Assembly: GCA_017649565.1 (NCBI GenBank)
Contig: JAGCGO010000101.1
Coordinates: 1-50,033 of the forward strand
DNA length: 50,033 nt
Source of the DNA: Fibrobacter sp.
GTDB taxonomy: Bacteria > Fibrobacterota > Fibrobacteria > Fibrobacterales > Fibrobacteraceae
Direction: 5' to 3'
Part shown: piece by piece, positions 40,448 through 48,965 of the stretch
How the letters are laid out: each line of letters opens with the position of its first letter
Numbering within the stretch: position 1 is the stretch's first letter
Position numbers and translations under genes: made by a program
Notes under the pieces: model-generated
The model's database searches: none
Seen by the model: the letters and a program-made list of their open reading frames with translations, nothing else
What the model was told of the DNA's origin: nothing

Positions 40448-40802
40448 GCAATTTTCCCTTTCTAAACAAAGTATAATATATATTATTTTCTCTTGTACAA
40501 ATTTAATTTGTTATCAGAAACAACCGAAATAAAAATCTCTTTTACCCCTAAATCGACAAAAAAAGCAGTTTTAGTCAGATATAATACGCCGATCGCATAC
40601 GATATAATACACCGACCGCATACATTTGCACAAAAAATCCGAAAAAACATAGATTCTGCACTTTTTTTCCGTAAATAAGCTTTTTTTTTGACGAAATAAA
40701 AGCATTTGAACTTTTTTTTAAAAAAATTATTTTTTGTTGATTCTTTTTTACGTTTCGTTACTATATTTAGCTTAGTAACTTAACCATAGGAGTACAGTAC
40801 AC
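40448..40802. other. AT-rich divergent intergenic region between amidase and outer-membrane protein genes
   Basis: No gene. It contains the 23-base tandem repeat described separately and many A/T tracts. For the outer-membrane protein a promoter is probable near 40735-40767 (TTGATT and TATATTTA), followed by ATAGGAG about 12 bases before the ATG. Confidence 0.5.
40578..40623. repeat. Tandem 23-bp repeat, each unit with a TATAAT
   Basis: Units 40578-40600 and 40601-40623 are identical except at two positions (GATATAATACGCCGATCG against GATATAATACACCGACCG). Either a doubled promoter/operator or a simple duplication. Confidence 0.75.
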
Positions 40803-41402
40803 ATGAAAAAACTTTTCTTCCTCGTAGCTGTTATGCTTTTCGCAGCCAGCTCTGCTTTTGCTCAGTTCAGCCTCGGTGGTCACGCCGCTGTCAACTACAG
40901 CACCATGTGGGGTGACGAAACCGACGATGTTCCTTGGGGCCTCGGTTTCAACGCCGGTGTTGCCACAAAGATTAGCCTCGGTCTGTTCGCTGTCGCACCG
41001 GAAGTCGACGTTGGTTTGCGCCGTCAATCTGATGACGACGTAACTTGGAGCACCTGGGCAATCGAAATTCCTATCCTCGCCCGCATCAACGTCCTGCCGA
41101 TCCTCTTCATCGAAGCTGGTCCGCAGCTGGCCTTCCTCCTGAGCTCTGAAGTTGAACAGGACTTCGGCATGGGCAAGGTCACCGTGGACTACGGCGACGA
41201 CAAAATTGACGCTCTTAACACCTTCGAATTCGGTCTGGCAGCTGGCGTTGGCGCCACGGTCATCCCGAACTTGGACGTGAACTTCCGCGCTGTCTTCGGT
41301 CTCACCTCCGTGATCGACTCCAAGAAGGTCTTCCCGGAAGCCGACGAACAGTCCATCAAGAACATGCAGTTCCAGTTGGGCGCAACCTACTGGTTCATGT
41401 AA
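40803..41402 (+). CDS. Outer-membrane beta-barrel protein
   Basis: 199 residues. Signal peptide MKKLFFLVAVMLFAASSAFA, cleaved before QFSLGGHAAVNY. The mature protein alternates polar and hydrophobic residues in about eight strands (LGLFAVAPEVDVGLRR, IPILARINVLPILFIEAGPQLAFLLS, FEFGLAAGVGATVIPNLDVNFRAVFGLT) and ends YWFM, near the usual terminal aromatic. It fits the PorT/OmpA-like beta-barrel families. Codon use is strongly biased to GGT, GAC, AAC and CTC, unlike most neighbours, which suggests high expression. It has its own promoter region and a strong terminator. Confidence 0.87.
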   Translation: MKKLFFLVAVMLFAASSAFAQFSLGGHAAVNYSTMWGDETDDVPWGLGFNAGVATKISLGLFAVAPEVDVGLRRQSDDDVTWSTWAIEIPILARINVLPILFIEAGPQLAFLLSSEVEQDFGMGKVTVDYGDDKIDALNTFEFGLAAGVGATVIPNLDVNFRAVFGLTSVIDSKKVFPEADEQSIKNMQFQLGATYWFM

Positions 41403-41431
41403 TCGAACCTGAAGTTCTACGAACTTAAAAG

Positions 41432-41459
41432 GAACCCGCGCATGCGGGTTCTTTTTTTA
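41432..41459 (+). terminator. Rho-independent terminator of the outer-membrane protein gene
   Basis: GAACCCGC (432-439) pairs with GCGGGTTC (444-451) around GCAT, followed by seven T. Confidence 0.93.
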
Positions 41460-41496
41460 TCTCGACAAATTCTTTTGCGGCAAATATACACCAACA

Positions 41497-41528
41497 AGAA
41501 AACCCGGCTCTGGAGAGTCGGGTTTTCT
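41497..41528 (-). terminator. Long hairpin after the ABC importer operon
   Basis: AGAAAACCCG (497-506) pairs with CGGGTTTTCT (519-528), with an inner CTC/GAG stem. On the minus strand the downstream stem arm is T-rich and followed by TGTTGG. Probable terminator of the opp-type operon. Confidence 0.7.
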
Positions 41529-41540
41529 AGATCCTTCAAC

Positions 41541-41569
41541 AAGTACACTTCGGCGGGCTCAGTGTACTT
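41541..41569. repeat. Palindromic repeat, copy C (core TCGGCGGGCTC)
   Basis: AAGTACACT (541-549) and AGTGTACTT (561-569) are perfect complements around the 11-base core. It lies 8 bases after the stop of the ABC ATPase gene. Confidence 0.85.
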
Positions 41570-41577
41570 CAGGAAGA

Positions 41578-42387
41578 TTACTTCTTGCTGCGGTGGCTGT
41601 TCTTGATCCACTCGGTCTTGTGGACTTCGGGGATGTCGTCGAGCAGGCGGAGCGTATGCGGTTCATCCGTGTTGTCGAGCACCTCGGCAGGGGTACCCTG
41701 GTTCACGATCTTGCCGTCGTGCATGATGAAGATACGGTCACTCACGTAGTTGGCAAGGCCGATGTCGTGGGTCACGAACACCACGGTCATCTTGAGCTCG
41801 TCTTTCAACTTGCGCAGGTAATCGAGGATGTTAGCGCGCACGCAGGCGTCCACCATGGAGGTGGCTTCGTCGGCAATCAGCACCTTCGGGCGGAGCGCGA
41901 AGATACGGGCCAGCAACATACGCTGCATCTGACCACCGGAAAGTTCGAACGGGTACTTGCCCTCGATATCGGCGGGCGTCACGTTCACTGCCAGCAGGCC
42001 TTCGTCCACGCGGCGGCGGACTTCGTCCTTGCTCGGCTTGTCCTTCAGGATGTTCAGGGAATCTTCCAGCTGGCTACGGATGGTAAAGAACTGGTTGAAG
42101 CATCCGAACGGGTCCTGGAACACGGACTGCACTTCGTTCCAGTGTGCCTTCAGGTTCGTAATCTTGTGGTCACGGTAAAGGAACTGACCGCGGGTCGGCT
42201 GGTACAGGCCCAGCATGATCTTCGCGAGCACGGACTTGCCGCAGCCCGAGCCACCCACGATGGAGATGAATTCTTCGTCGTAGATATCAAAGGACACGTC
42301 GCGGACGGCCGTCTTCAAAGTCTTGCCGGCACCGAAGTCCTTGCTGATGCGCTTGGCAGAAAATACAACTGGCTTATTACTGAGCAT
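41578..42387 (-). CDS. oppF: Peptide/oligosaccharide ABC transporter ATPase, OppF/DppF type
   Basis: 269 residues. Walker A GGSGCGKS, Q-loop QSVFQDPFGCFNQFF, signature LSGGQMQRMLLAR, Walker B VLIADEATSMVD and switch His in FVTHDIGL. Order and start (FSAKRISKDFGAGKTLKTAVRDVSF) match the OppF branch. Last gene of the operon. It is shorter than E. coli OppF (334) because it lacks the C-terminal oligopeptide-domain tail with the Cys cluster, which is present in the OppD-type partner. Overlaps that gene by 11 bases. Confidence 0.88.
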   Translation of the reverse strand: MLSNKPVVFSAKRISKDFGAGKTLKTAVRDVSFDIYDEEFISIVGGSGCGKSVLAKIMLGLYQPTRGQFLYRDHKITNLKAHWNEVQSVFQDPFGCFNQFFTIRSQLEDSLNILKDKPSKDEVRRRVDEGLLAVNVTPADIEGKYPFELSGGQMQRMLLARIFALRPKVLIADEATSMVDACVRANILDYLRKLKDELKMTVVFVTHDIGLANYVSDRIFIMHDGKIVNQGTPAEVLDNTDEPHTLRLLDDIPEVHKTEWIKNSHRSKK

Positions 42388-43375
42388 AATCGCACCTCAC
42401 GTCACGATCGCCGACAATGCGGAGATTCTGGGTATTCTTCTTACAGTCGGGGCATGCCTTCTTGCAACGCGGGGCGAAGCGGCAACCCACAATCTTGTTC
42501 TTGAGGCTCGGGGGAGCGCCTTCGATAGCCACCGGATGGCGGGTACGCTGGCTGGCTTCCGTACTGAGCATGGCGCCCATCAGGGCCTGCGTGTACGGGT
42601 GGCGCGGATCCTTCACGACCTGTTCTGCAGTACCCTTCTCGACGATCTCGCCGGCGTACATGATGGCGATGTTGTCGGCCACGTGGTACAGGAGCGGGAG
42701 TTCGTGGGTAATGAAGATCATGGTGCTGAAGATGCCCTTGTCCAAAAGGTCGAAGATCAGCTTGATCACTTCCTTCTGGGTCGAAACGTCCAAAGCGGAA
42801 GTCGGTTCGTCGGCAATCACCATCTGCGGGTTGAGCAGGGTGGAAATACCGATCACGGAACGCTGGCGTTCACCGGCGGTGAGCTGAATCGGATAGGAGT
42901 CAAGCACGCGCTTCGTGTCCATGCCGAACAGGTCGAAGCGTTCGCAAAGGCGGTCGTAGATTTCCTTGTGGTCGAGCTTCTTGCCCGGCTGCTGGTGGGC
43001 GGCGATCACGTCGGCTGCGATGTCCTTGATCTTGCGGACAGGGTTCAGCGCGTTGAAGGCGCCCTGCGGAATCATGGAGACCTTCTGGGCGAGCACGTTG
43101 GCGCGGACATCCTCGATGGAACGGTTCATGAGCGATTCCATCTTGTTGCCGTTCTTGACACGGACATCGCCGTTCTCGGGATAGAGAGGCGGGATGCACA
43201 TGCCCATGAGGCCGGAAACGAGGGTGGACTTGCCGCAGCCGGATTCACCGGCGATACCCAGGATTTCGCCCTGCTTCATGGTGAAGGACACGTCCGTCAC
43301 GGCGTGCGTCTTGTCGCCGAAGCGTCCAAGGTAATAGAGGCTGAGGTTTTCTACTTCAAAAACATTTTCAGACAT
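42377..43375 (-). CDS. oppD: Peptide/oligosaccharide ABC transporter ATPase, OppD/DppD type
   Basis: 332 residues. Walker A GESGCGKS, Q-loop MIPQGAFNALNP, signature LTAGERQRSVIG (Ala in place of the usual second Gly), Walker B MVIADEPTSALD, FITHELPLLYHVADNIAIMYAGEIVEKG, and the C-terminal oligo_HPY tail with HPYTQALMGAM and CRFAPRCKKACPDCKK, a Cys cluster that may hold an iron-sulfur centre as in other OppD/DppD proteins. It pairs with the OppF-type ATPase downstream. Confidence 0.9.
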   Translation of the reverse strand: MSENVFEVENLSLYYLGRFGDKTHAVTDVSFTMKQGEILGIAGESGCGKSTLVSGLMGMCIPPLYPENGDVRVKNGNKMESLMNRSIEDVRANVLAQKVSMIPQGAFNALNPVRKIKDIAADVIAAHQQPGKKLDHKEIYDRLCERFDLFGMDTKRVLDSYPIQLTAGERQRSVIGISTLLNPQMVIADEPTSALDVSTQKEVIKLIFDLLDKGIFSTMIFITHELPLLYHVADNIAIMYAGEIVEKGTAEQVVKDPRHPYTQALMGAMLSTEASQRTRHPVAIEGAPPSLKNKIVGCRFAPRCKKACPDCKKNTQNLRIVGDRDVRCDYAQ

Positions 43376-43386
43376 TTCGTTACCTC

Positions 43387-44232
43387 TTACTTGCGCAGGC
43401 GCGGGTTAAAGACGCCTTCCATGGAAGTATTGATCAGGTAAAGGGCAAACACCGTAAGGGTGATGATGATGGTCGCCGGGAGGAAGGCAATCCAAATGCC
43501 GTCCGAAAGGGCGCCCTGGTCCTTGGCCTGGTTCAGGATGATGCCGAGGGACGTGGAATCCAAAGGTCCGAGGCCGATCATGGAGATGGAGGCTTCGGAA
43601 AGGATGCCGGAAGACACCTGCATGATGAACACCATGAACACGTACGAGAGCAAATACGGGAGAACATGCTTCAGCACGATGGTGAGCGTGGAGGCACCGT
43701 TGATGCGGGCGAGCGCGATGTGGTCGCGGCTACGCAGCGAAGATGCCTGGGCACGCACTGCACGGGCCGACCAGCTCCACGCCGTAAGGCCGATGATGAG
43801 GCCGATGAGCGTGAGAGAACGACCGTCCTTCACAGCGGAGCTGATAAGCACGAGAATCACGAACTGCGGAATCACGATGAAGATGTTCGTGAGCATGTTC
43901 AGCACTTCGTCGATCCAGCCGCCGCGGAAACCGCCGAACAGACCGATGAGCACGCCGATGGTCGTCGCGATGACACCGGCGACGAGGCCCACGTAGAGCG
44001 AGGAGCGGAGACCGGCAATCAGGAGCGACACGTAGTCGCGGCCCAGGTGGTCGGTACCCAGCAGGTGGTCGCCACTGGAGCCCGCGTACGGGCCAGCCAC
44101 GATATCACGGGCGTTGATGTCCACATGGTAGAACAACGGTCCGAAAATCGCGATCAACAGCGTGAGAATGAAAATCGAGATACCCACGACGAACATCGGG
44201 GACTTGAGAAGATTTCTTAAAAGCTTACCCAT
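43387..44232 (-). CDS. oppC: ABC transporter permease, OppC/DppC type
   Basis: 281 residues, about six membrane helices. Starts with FVVGISIFILTLLIAIFGPLF, the OppC N-terminal helix, then HLLGTDHLGRDYVSLLIAGLRSSLYVGL and the EAA-type loop around ARINGASTLTIVLKHVLPYLLSY that contacts the ATPases. It ends DSTSLGIILNQA...NTSMEGVFNPRLRK, typical for the subfamily. Three bases after the oppB-type gene. Confidence 0.93.
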   Translation of the reverse strand: MGKLLRNLLKSPMFVVGISIFILTLLIAIFGPLFYHVDINARDIVAGPYAGSSGDHLLGTDHLGRDYVSLLIAGLRSSLYVGLVAGVIATTIGVLIGLFGGFRGGWIDEVLNMLTNIFIVIPQFVILVLISSAVKDGRSLTLIGLIIGLTAWSWSARAVRAQASSLRSRDHIALARINGASTLTIVLKHVLPYLLSYVFMVFIMQVSSGILSEASISMIGLGPLDSTSLGIILNQAKDQGALSDGIWIAFLPATIIITLTVFALYLINTSMEGVFNPRLRK

Positions 44233-44234
44233 GG

Positions 44235-45620
44235 TTACTTACCTCCCATCTGGAGACCGGCCTTGACACGCGGGTCAAAGATAGCGATCAAAACGTCAAC
44301 TGCAAAGTTCGCAACGAGCACGCAGGTCGAGATCATCAAGGTGCATCCCTGGATGGTCGCGTAGTCGTTCTGCTGGATTGCGGTAAGCATGGCCATACCG
44401 AGACCCGGGTAGGAGAAGATCATCTCGGTAATGAGGGCGCCGCCCACCATGGTACCGAGCGACTGGGCGAGACCAGTGAGCTGCGGGAGCATAGCGTTGC
44501 GGAACACGTAGCTAATAATCTTGCCTTCGCGGAGACCGAGCCACTTGGCGTACTTCATGTAGTCGGTACCGAGTTCATAGATAGACATGGAGCGCATACC
44601 CGTTGCCTGGCCGGAAAGCAGGATCGGAAACACGGAGAAGAACGGGAGCACGTAGTAGAACCCGACGCTCTTGATGCAGTTCCAGTTGAACGAGAGTTCC
44701 GGGATGTCGGGGCTGTAAGCGCCCATCGCGGGGAACCAGCCCAGCGTGATGGAGAACAGAGCCACCAAAAGCATACCGAACACGAAGAACGGGATGCCGT
44801 TCAGGAACATGGCGAGCGGGAAGAACACCTTGTCGAAGATGCCGCGCTTGTAGGCAGCGAAGGCACCGAGGAGGTTACCGATAATCCAGCCAAGGAGAAT
44901 CGTCGGGGCCTGGATGGCGAGCGTCCAAGGCACGGATTCCTTGATGATGTCGGCGACCGGCTTCGGGTACTGGCTGTAAGACAGACCGAGGTCACCCTTG
45001 AACACGTTGCCAATGTAGACAAAGAACTGGGAGATGCCGGAGGCGAGCTTCGGGTCGTCCTTCACGACGACCTGGTCGATCATGACCGTGTCCTGGCGTT
45101 CGACCTGGAACTGTTCCATGACGGCGACCTTCTCGATCTTCTCGACCTTCTTCTTGGTCTTCGGGTCCTTGACCATAACCGGATTGCCCTTCTTGTCGAG
45201 GACGGGCTTTTCTTCGAACACCGGATTGCCTTCGGCATCGACGGCCTGGCGTTCTTCCATGACCGGGTTGCCATCGGCATCGGTCACCTTGACGGTCTTG
45301 AGCACCGGAGCGCCGTTCTCGTCGAGCTTCGGCACCTTGATAGTCTTCATCTGGCCCTTTTCGTCGACTTCAGGTTCATAGACAACGTTGCCCTGGTCAT
45401 CGAGTTCGGCCATACCGAAAGCCTTGAGCAGGCCTTCCTTCTTGAGCTTGGCTTCTTCGGGAGAAAGACCCTGTGCGGCCTTACCCATGATAATGTCCAC
45501 CGGGTTGTTTTCACCCATACGCGGCAGAGTAAAGTTAATCGCAACAGCGACAACAAACGTCAGGAGATACCAGAACGCCTTCTGCAGGACATAGCGTAGC
45601 ATAGGATATTGTTTAAGCAT
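44235..45620 (-). CDS. oppB: ABC transporter permease, OppB/DppB type, with repeat insertion
   Basis: 461 residues, about 130 longer than usual OppB (306-340). After the first helix (about 11-30) and NPVDIIMGKAAQGLSPEEA, residues about 70-190 form a charged insertion with repeats of the type DADGNPVMEE, DAEGNPVFEE and DKKGNPVMVK followed by KTKKKVEKIEKV. The normal fold resumes at YIGNVFKGDLGLSYSQYPKPV and contains the EAA-like loop (YAKWLGLREGKIISYVFRNAMLPQLTGLAQSLG). The insertion sits in the large extracytoplasmic loop and may contact the binding protein or wall. Eleven bases after the binding-protein gene. Confidence 0.9.
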   Translation of the reverse strand: MLKQYPMLRYVLQKAFWYLLTFVVAVAINFTLPRMGENNPVDIIMGKAAQGLSPEEAKLKKEGLLKAFGMAELDDQGNVVYEPEVDEKGQMKTIKVPKLDENGAPVLKTVKVTDADGNPVMEERQAVDAEGNPVFEEKPVLDKKGNPVMVKDPKTKKKVEKIEKVAVMEQFQVERQDTVMIDQVVVKDDPKLASGISQFFVYIGNVFKGDLGLSYSQYPKPVADIIKESVPWTLAIQAPTILLGWIIGNLLGAFAAYKRGIFDKVFFPLAMFLNGIPFFVFGMLLVALFSITLGWFPAMGAYSPDIPELSFNWNCIKSVGFYYVLPFFSVFPILLSGQATGMRSMSIYELGTDYMKYAKWLGLREGKIISYVFRNAMLPQLTGLAQSLGTMVGGALITEMIFSYPGLGMAMLTAIQQNDYATIQGCTLMISTCVLVANFAVDVLIAIFDPRVKAGLQMGGK

Positions 45621-45631
45621 TTCTCGTCCTT

Positions 45632-47464
45632 CTATTTAGCAAGCTTTAAGTTCCACAGGACCTTCGTACCCGAGGCGATCCACGGCAGCTGCGGCGGAGC
45701 GTAGGGGTTTTCTGCAGTGGGCCAGTTGGTCCACACGCGGTCGCTGAATTCGTAGTACTGTTCCGGGAGGTAGGTCAGCGGAATGGACGGCTGGTCCTCC
45801 ATGAAGATCTTGTTCAGTTCGCGGTAGGCTTCAGCCTTCTTGGCTTCGTCCGTCATGAGCGGGATGAGGCCCAGGAGGCTGTCCACTTCCGGACGGAATT
45901 CCGGAGTGCCCGGCTGGTTGTAGCGGCCGATGTTGGTACCGGCCCAGGCGCCCAGCGGCTGCCAGTCGCGGCTAGCCATGACTTCGTTGAAGCGGCTCCA
46001 CGGGAGAGACGGGGAAACGTCGGCCGTCGGCTTGTGCATGATGAGGTCGAAGTTGCCGGTGCCCATCGCGGGCCAGTACTGGCCACCGTCCACGAAACCT
46101 TCACGGACGTCGATGCCGGCCTTACGCATGCCTTCGACGGCGATGGTCACGATGGATTCCCAGTCGGTCCAGCCGGCCGGAGACGTGATGAACAGGGTCG
46201 GGATCTTCTCGCCCTTGGCGTTGTAGGTACCGATAAGTTCGCCACCATCGGTGAACTTGGACGAATAGCCGGCTTCGGCGAGCATCGACTTGACCTGGTT
46301 GATGCGCTGGGCCTCGTCGGTGATACCGAGGTTCACGCCCAGCTTCTGGTCTTCGGCGTTGATGTACTTGCCTTCGAGGTTCGTCGGCATGATGAGGCCC
46401 GGCTGGAGCGGTGTCGTGTAGTTGGACACGGCGAACATGCGGATAGCCGTATAGTCGATGGCCGTAGCAAGAGCGCGGCGGAAGCGCTTGTCGTTAAGCG
46501 GTTCCTTCATCGTGTTGATCATCATCATCGGCATGGCGCCCGGAGCGAAGTACGGGGCTTCGTTGAACCAGGTGTGCACGCCACGCTTGCGCCAGATGCG
46601 CGGGACGAAGCTCATAGAAGCGTCGAGGTTCCCTTCGCGGAGCGCGATGGTGCTGTGGTCGTTGCTCTTGTAGATCGGGTGGACGATATACTTGGGAGCC
46701 GGGAGCTGGCCGTTGTGCAGGGCAGCGTTGCCCCAGTAGTCGTCGCGGCGTTCAAGAATAATCTTGTTTGCAGAATAGTCCTTGATGTTGTACGGACCCG
46801 AAACCACCGGGTTCTTGTCCATCATCAGCTTCTTGACTTCGTCGAGGCCCTTTTCGGCAATAAGCGGTTCGAAAATGTGGGCCGGGGCGATACGGATAGC
46901 CTGGAGCAAGTCGCGCACAGAAAGCGGGTTGTTCCTCTGGGCCTTGTTCACGATGAAGGCGAGGCGTTCGCCAATCATCTTGCGTTCGCCAGCCGTGTCC
47001 TCGGCTGCCGGTTCGGCATAAAGCGTGTCCACATGGATTGCGGAAATCTGTTCGGAGGTGTTGATGGAACCCTTCGTGAACATGAACTTCACGTCGTTCG
47101 AGTTCACCTGCTTGCCGTCGCTCCAGGTCGCAGCCGGGTTGAGGTCGACCACGATGCTGTCGTTGTTGGAGAGTTCCTCGACCAGGTGGCCAAGGAGGTC
47201 CTCAATCTGACCGTTCAAAGTGTTATAAGTAACGAGCGGTTCGTAAACCAGGTTGAAGCGTCCGCCGACAGGCCATGCGGCCATCCAGCTTTCTGCAAGC
47301 GGATTAAATGTCGCAGGGGCGCCCCACTGCTGGCCAGACAGGTACAGGGTTTCCTGACGAGGCAAAGCCCCTTCAGCCTGATCACTGCCACCGCACCCTG
47401 AAAAAACTGCTCCACTTGCCGAAAGCACTAAAGCCATTCTGGCAATCGATTTCAATCCAATCAT
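45632..47464 (-). CDS. oppA: Family 5 solute-binding lipoprotein (OppA/DppA type)
   Basis: 610 residues. Lipobox VFSGC (Cys 23), then SBP_bac_5 features: ETLYLSGQQWGAPATFNPL, LVYEPLVTYNTLNGQIEDLLGHLVEEL, DLNPAATWSDGKQVNSNDVKFMF, FNEAPYFAPGAMPMMMINTMKEPLNDKRFRRALATAIDY and GTPEFRPEVDSLLG. It delivers ligand to the Opp-type permease encoded next. Family 5 proteins bind peptides but in some bacteria cello-oligosaccharides; the cellulolytic setting makes a glucan ligand possible. AGAGGA precedes the ATG. A TATATT at 47522-47517 is a possible -10 element. Confidence 0.9.
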   Translation of the reverse strand: MIGLKSIARMALVLSASGAVFSGCGGSDQAEGALPRQETLYLSGQQWGAPATFNPLAESWMAAWPVGGRFNLVYEPLVTYNTLNGQIEDLLGHLVEELSNNDSIVVDLNPAATWSDGKQVNSNDVKFMFTKGSINTSEQISAIHVDTLYAEPAAEDTAGERKMIGERLAFIVNKAQRNNPLSVRDLLQAIRIAPAHIFEPLIAEKGLDEVKKLMMDKNPVVSGPYNIKDYSANKIILERRDDYWGNAALHNGQLPAPKYIVHPIYKSNDHSTIALREGNLDASMSFVPRIWRKRGVHTWFNEAPYFAPGAMPMMMINTMKEPLNDKRFRRALATAIDYTAIRMFAVSNYTTPLQPGLIMPTNLEGKYINAEDQKLGVNLGITDEAQRINQVKSMLAEAGYSSKFTDGGELIGTYNAKGEKIPTLFITSPAGWTDWESIVTIAVEGMRKAGIDVREGFVDGGQYWPAMGTGNFDLIMHKPTADVSPSLPWSRFNEVMASRDWQPLGAWAGTNIGRYNQPGTPEFRPEVDSLLGLIPLMTDEAKKAEAYRELNKIFMEDQPSIPLTYLPEQYYEFSDRVWTNWPTAENPYAPPQLPWIASGTKVLWNLKLAK

Positions 47465-47743
47465 TGTGTCCTCTTTTATAAAGCATTGATATGCTTGTGA
47501 TTAAAAATTCTTTCGTAATATAGATTTAAAATATTTCCTTGTTTTTAAGGACTGAAAAAAAACTGTTTTCTGTACCCCGAAAGAATGTGCCAGAACCGCG
47601 TAAATACGGCAAATCGGCTACAATGTATCCCAAATTTTACAAAACAGTGCCTCTACTGTCCTGTTTTTCCTTACGGTGACAATCGCGATTTCGCCGCACC
47701 GCGAGAATCGGGGGGCCTTTCTATATTTTTTTGGCGTATCACC

Positions 47744-48706
47744 ATGAGACCCATAACGAAAACCATGCTGACGGTTTTGGCGCTTGCGGGGGCATGCCTC
47801 GCCAGCGACCCGGCGCCAATCAACGACCAGCAACCCGATCAGGATCCCGAAATTTCCACGTTTCGCGATCGGTTTTCGCTCCGGTTCCTAGGCTCCTACA
47901 ACTACATGTCGATCCAAAACTCGGCCTACGGCGAAGAACCGCTGGAATCCAACCGGCCCCTAAACCTGGGTATCGGATTCGGATACGACAGCCTGTTTAC
48001 CCTGTTTAACAAGTCCTGGGACCTGTCGCTCGACATCCAGTACAACCTCCCGTTCACGACATCCAACGGGCATTCCAATTTCCGCGCTTTCGAGACGGGA
48101 ATCAATTTTTTCCCGGACGACTGGTGGCTTTCGGGAAACCTGCGCCTTTACAGCGGCTTCACGACAAAGATCAAGGATGAGCCCAGGGACAGAATCAAGT
48201 TCGTGGACCTCTCCGTCTACGACATGTACTTTTCGGCCCTGTGGATGGCGAGCGCCAACGGGAAATTCACCCCTCGGAGCGCCTACTTTCTGGAACGGCT
48301 ACAAAAGCGTTCCGCAGGAAGCATCATTGTCGGCGGAAGGCTACAGCGCAACATCGCCAAGGACAACGACGGGATACTCCTTTACGAGAACAACCGCCGC
48401 GACATCACCACGACCTGGGGCGACGTGGGATACACCTACAGCTTTATTTTCAGGAGGGGCTATTTCGTGAACCTGTGGGGAGTCCTCGGGCTCGCCTACG
48501 GCCGCATCGTCACCGACGACGACAACGACAACGACGACAACGTTTTGCTTCCCGAATTCGACATACGCAGCGCATTCGGGTATCTTGGAGACAAATGGTC
48601 GTGGAACATCGTGCTCAAATCGGGATACTCGATAGTCCTGTACGGAGACTACAGCGAACGGAAATACGTGAGCGCGATTCAAACGCTCGCCGTGAGAAGG
48701 TTCTAG
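47744..48706 (+). CDS. DUF4421-like exported protein
   Basis: 320 residues from ATG 47744; the open frame begins at 47585 but the earlier part is not protein-like. Signal peptide MLTVLALAGACLAS, then a beta-rich protein with RFSLRFLGSYNYMSI, PLNLGIGFGYDSLF, FRAFETGINFFPDDWW, TWGDVGYTYSFIFRRGYFVNLWGVLGLAYG and a terminal TLAVRRF. This resembles DUF4421, an outer-membrane barrel family of unknown function. A run of Asp/Asn (DDDNDNDDN) occurs in one loop. Ribosome site weak; TATATT at 47722 may be the -10. Confidence 0.72.
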   Translation: MRPITKTMLTVLALAGACLASDPAPINDQQPDQDPEISTFRDRFSLRFLGSYNYMSIQNSAYGEEPLESNRPLNLGIGFGYDSLFTLFNKSWDLSLDIQYNLPFTTSNGHSNFRAFETGINFFPDDWWLSGNLRLYSGFTTKIKDEPRDRIKFVDLSVYDMYFSALWMASANGKFTPRSAYFLERLQKRSAGSIIVGGRLQRNIAKDNDGILLYENNRRDITTTWGDVGYTYSFIFRRGYFVNLWGVLGLAYGRIVTDDDNDNDDNVLLPEFDIRSAFGYLGDKWSWNIVLKSGYSIVLYGDYSERKYVSAIQTLAVRRF

Positions 48707-48738
48707 GAATTACGAAAAAAGTAATTCTAAAAATTTTA

Positions 48739-48808
48739 CATACAAAAGAAACCGTACCTCTTCTTGTCATCCCCGCGCAGGCGGGGATCTCCATACAAAA
48801 GAAACCGT
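48739..48808. repeat. 36-bp palindromic element flanked by 17-bp direct repeats
   Basis: CATACAAAAGAAACCGT occurs at 48739-48755 and again at 48792-48808. Between them is a 36-base segment with the palindrome ATCCCCGC-GCAG-GCGGGGAT (about 48769-48788). Read in one frame it encodes VIPAQAGI, a well-known translated repeat signature. Confidence 0.8.
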
Positions 48809-48828
48809 CCCGAGTGGGGACGGTTTCT
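48792..48828 (-). terminator. Enolase terminator
   Basis: AGAAACCGTCCC (800-811) pairs with GGGACGGTTTCT (817-828); on the minus strand the stem is followed by TTTTGTATGG. It lies 137 bases beyond the enolase stop, with repeats between. Confidence 0.7.
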
Positions 48829-48850
48829 CTTAGTAATTCTAATGGTTTAG

Positions 48851-48869
48851 CCCTTCGACAGGCTCAGGG
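48851..48869. repeat. Palindromic repeat, copy D (core TCGACAGGCTC)
   Basis: CCCT (851-854) and AGGG (866-869) flank the 11-base core. The arms are shorter than in other copies. One frame across it reads LRQAQGP. Confidence 0.75.
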
Positions 48870-48888
48870 ACCTAGATTACTTCTTGCA

Positions 48889-48951
48889 GGACTGGCGTCA
48901 CTTCGTGACGCAGTCCAAGCGGCTCAGTCATGCCGGCAAGCAAGCTTGCCG
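48889..48951. repeat. Two further hairpins downstream of enolase
   Basis: GGACT-G-GCGTCAC (889-901) pairs with GTGACGC-AGTCC (905-916) with one bulge; GGCAAG pairs with CTTGCC near 48935-48950. Together with the other palindromes they fill the whole gap between the DUF4421-like and enolase genes. Confidence 0.7.
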
Positions 48952-48965
48952 TCGCGACGTTCGCC

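Noticed and set aside
47585..47743. Upstream 53 codons of the DUF4421-like frame
   Set aside because: Cys/Arg-rich, no ribosome site, and a normal signal peptide starts at the ATG at 47744.
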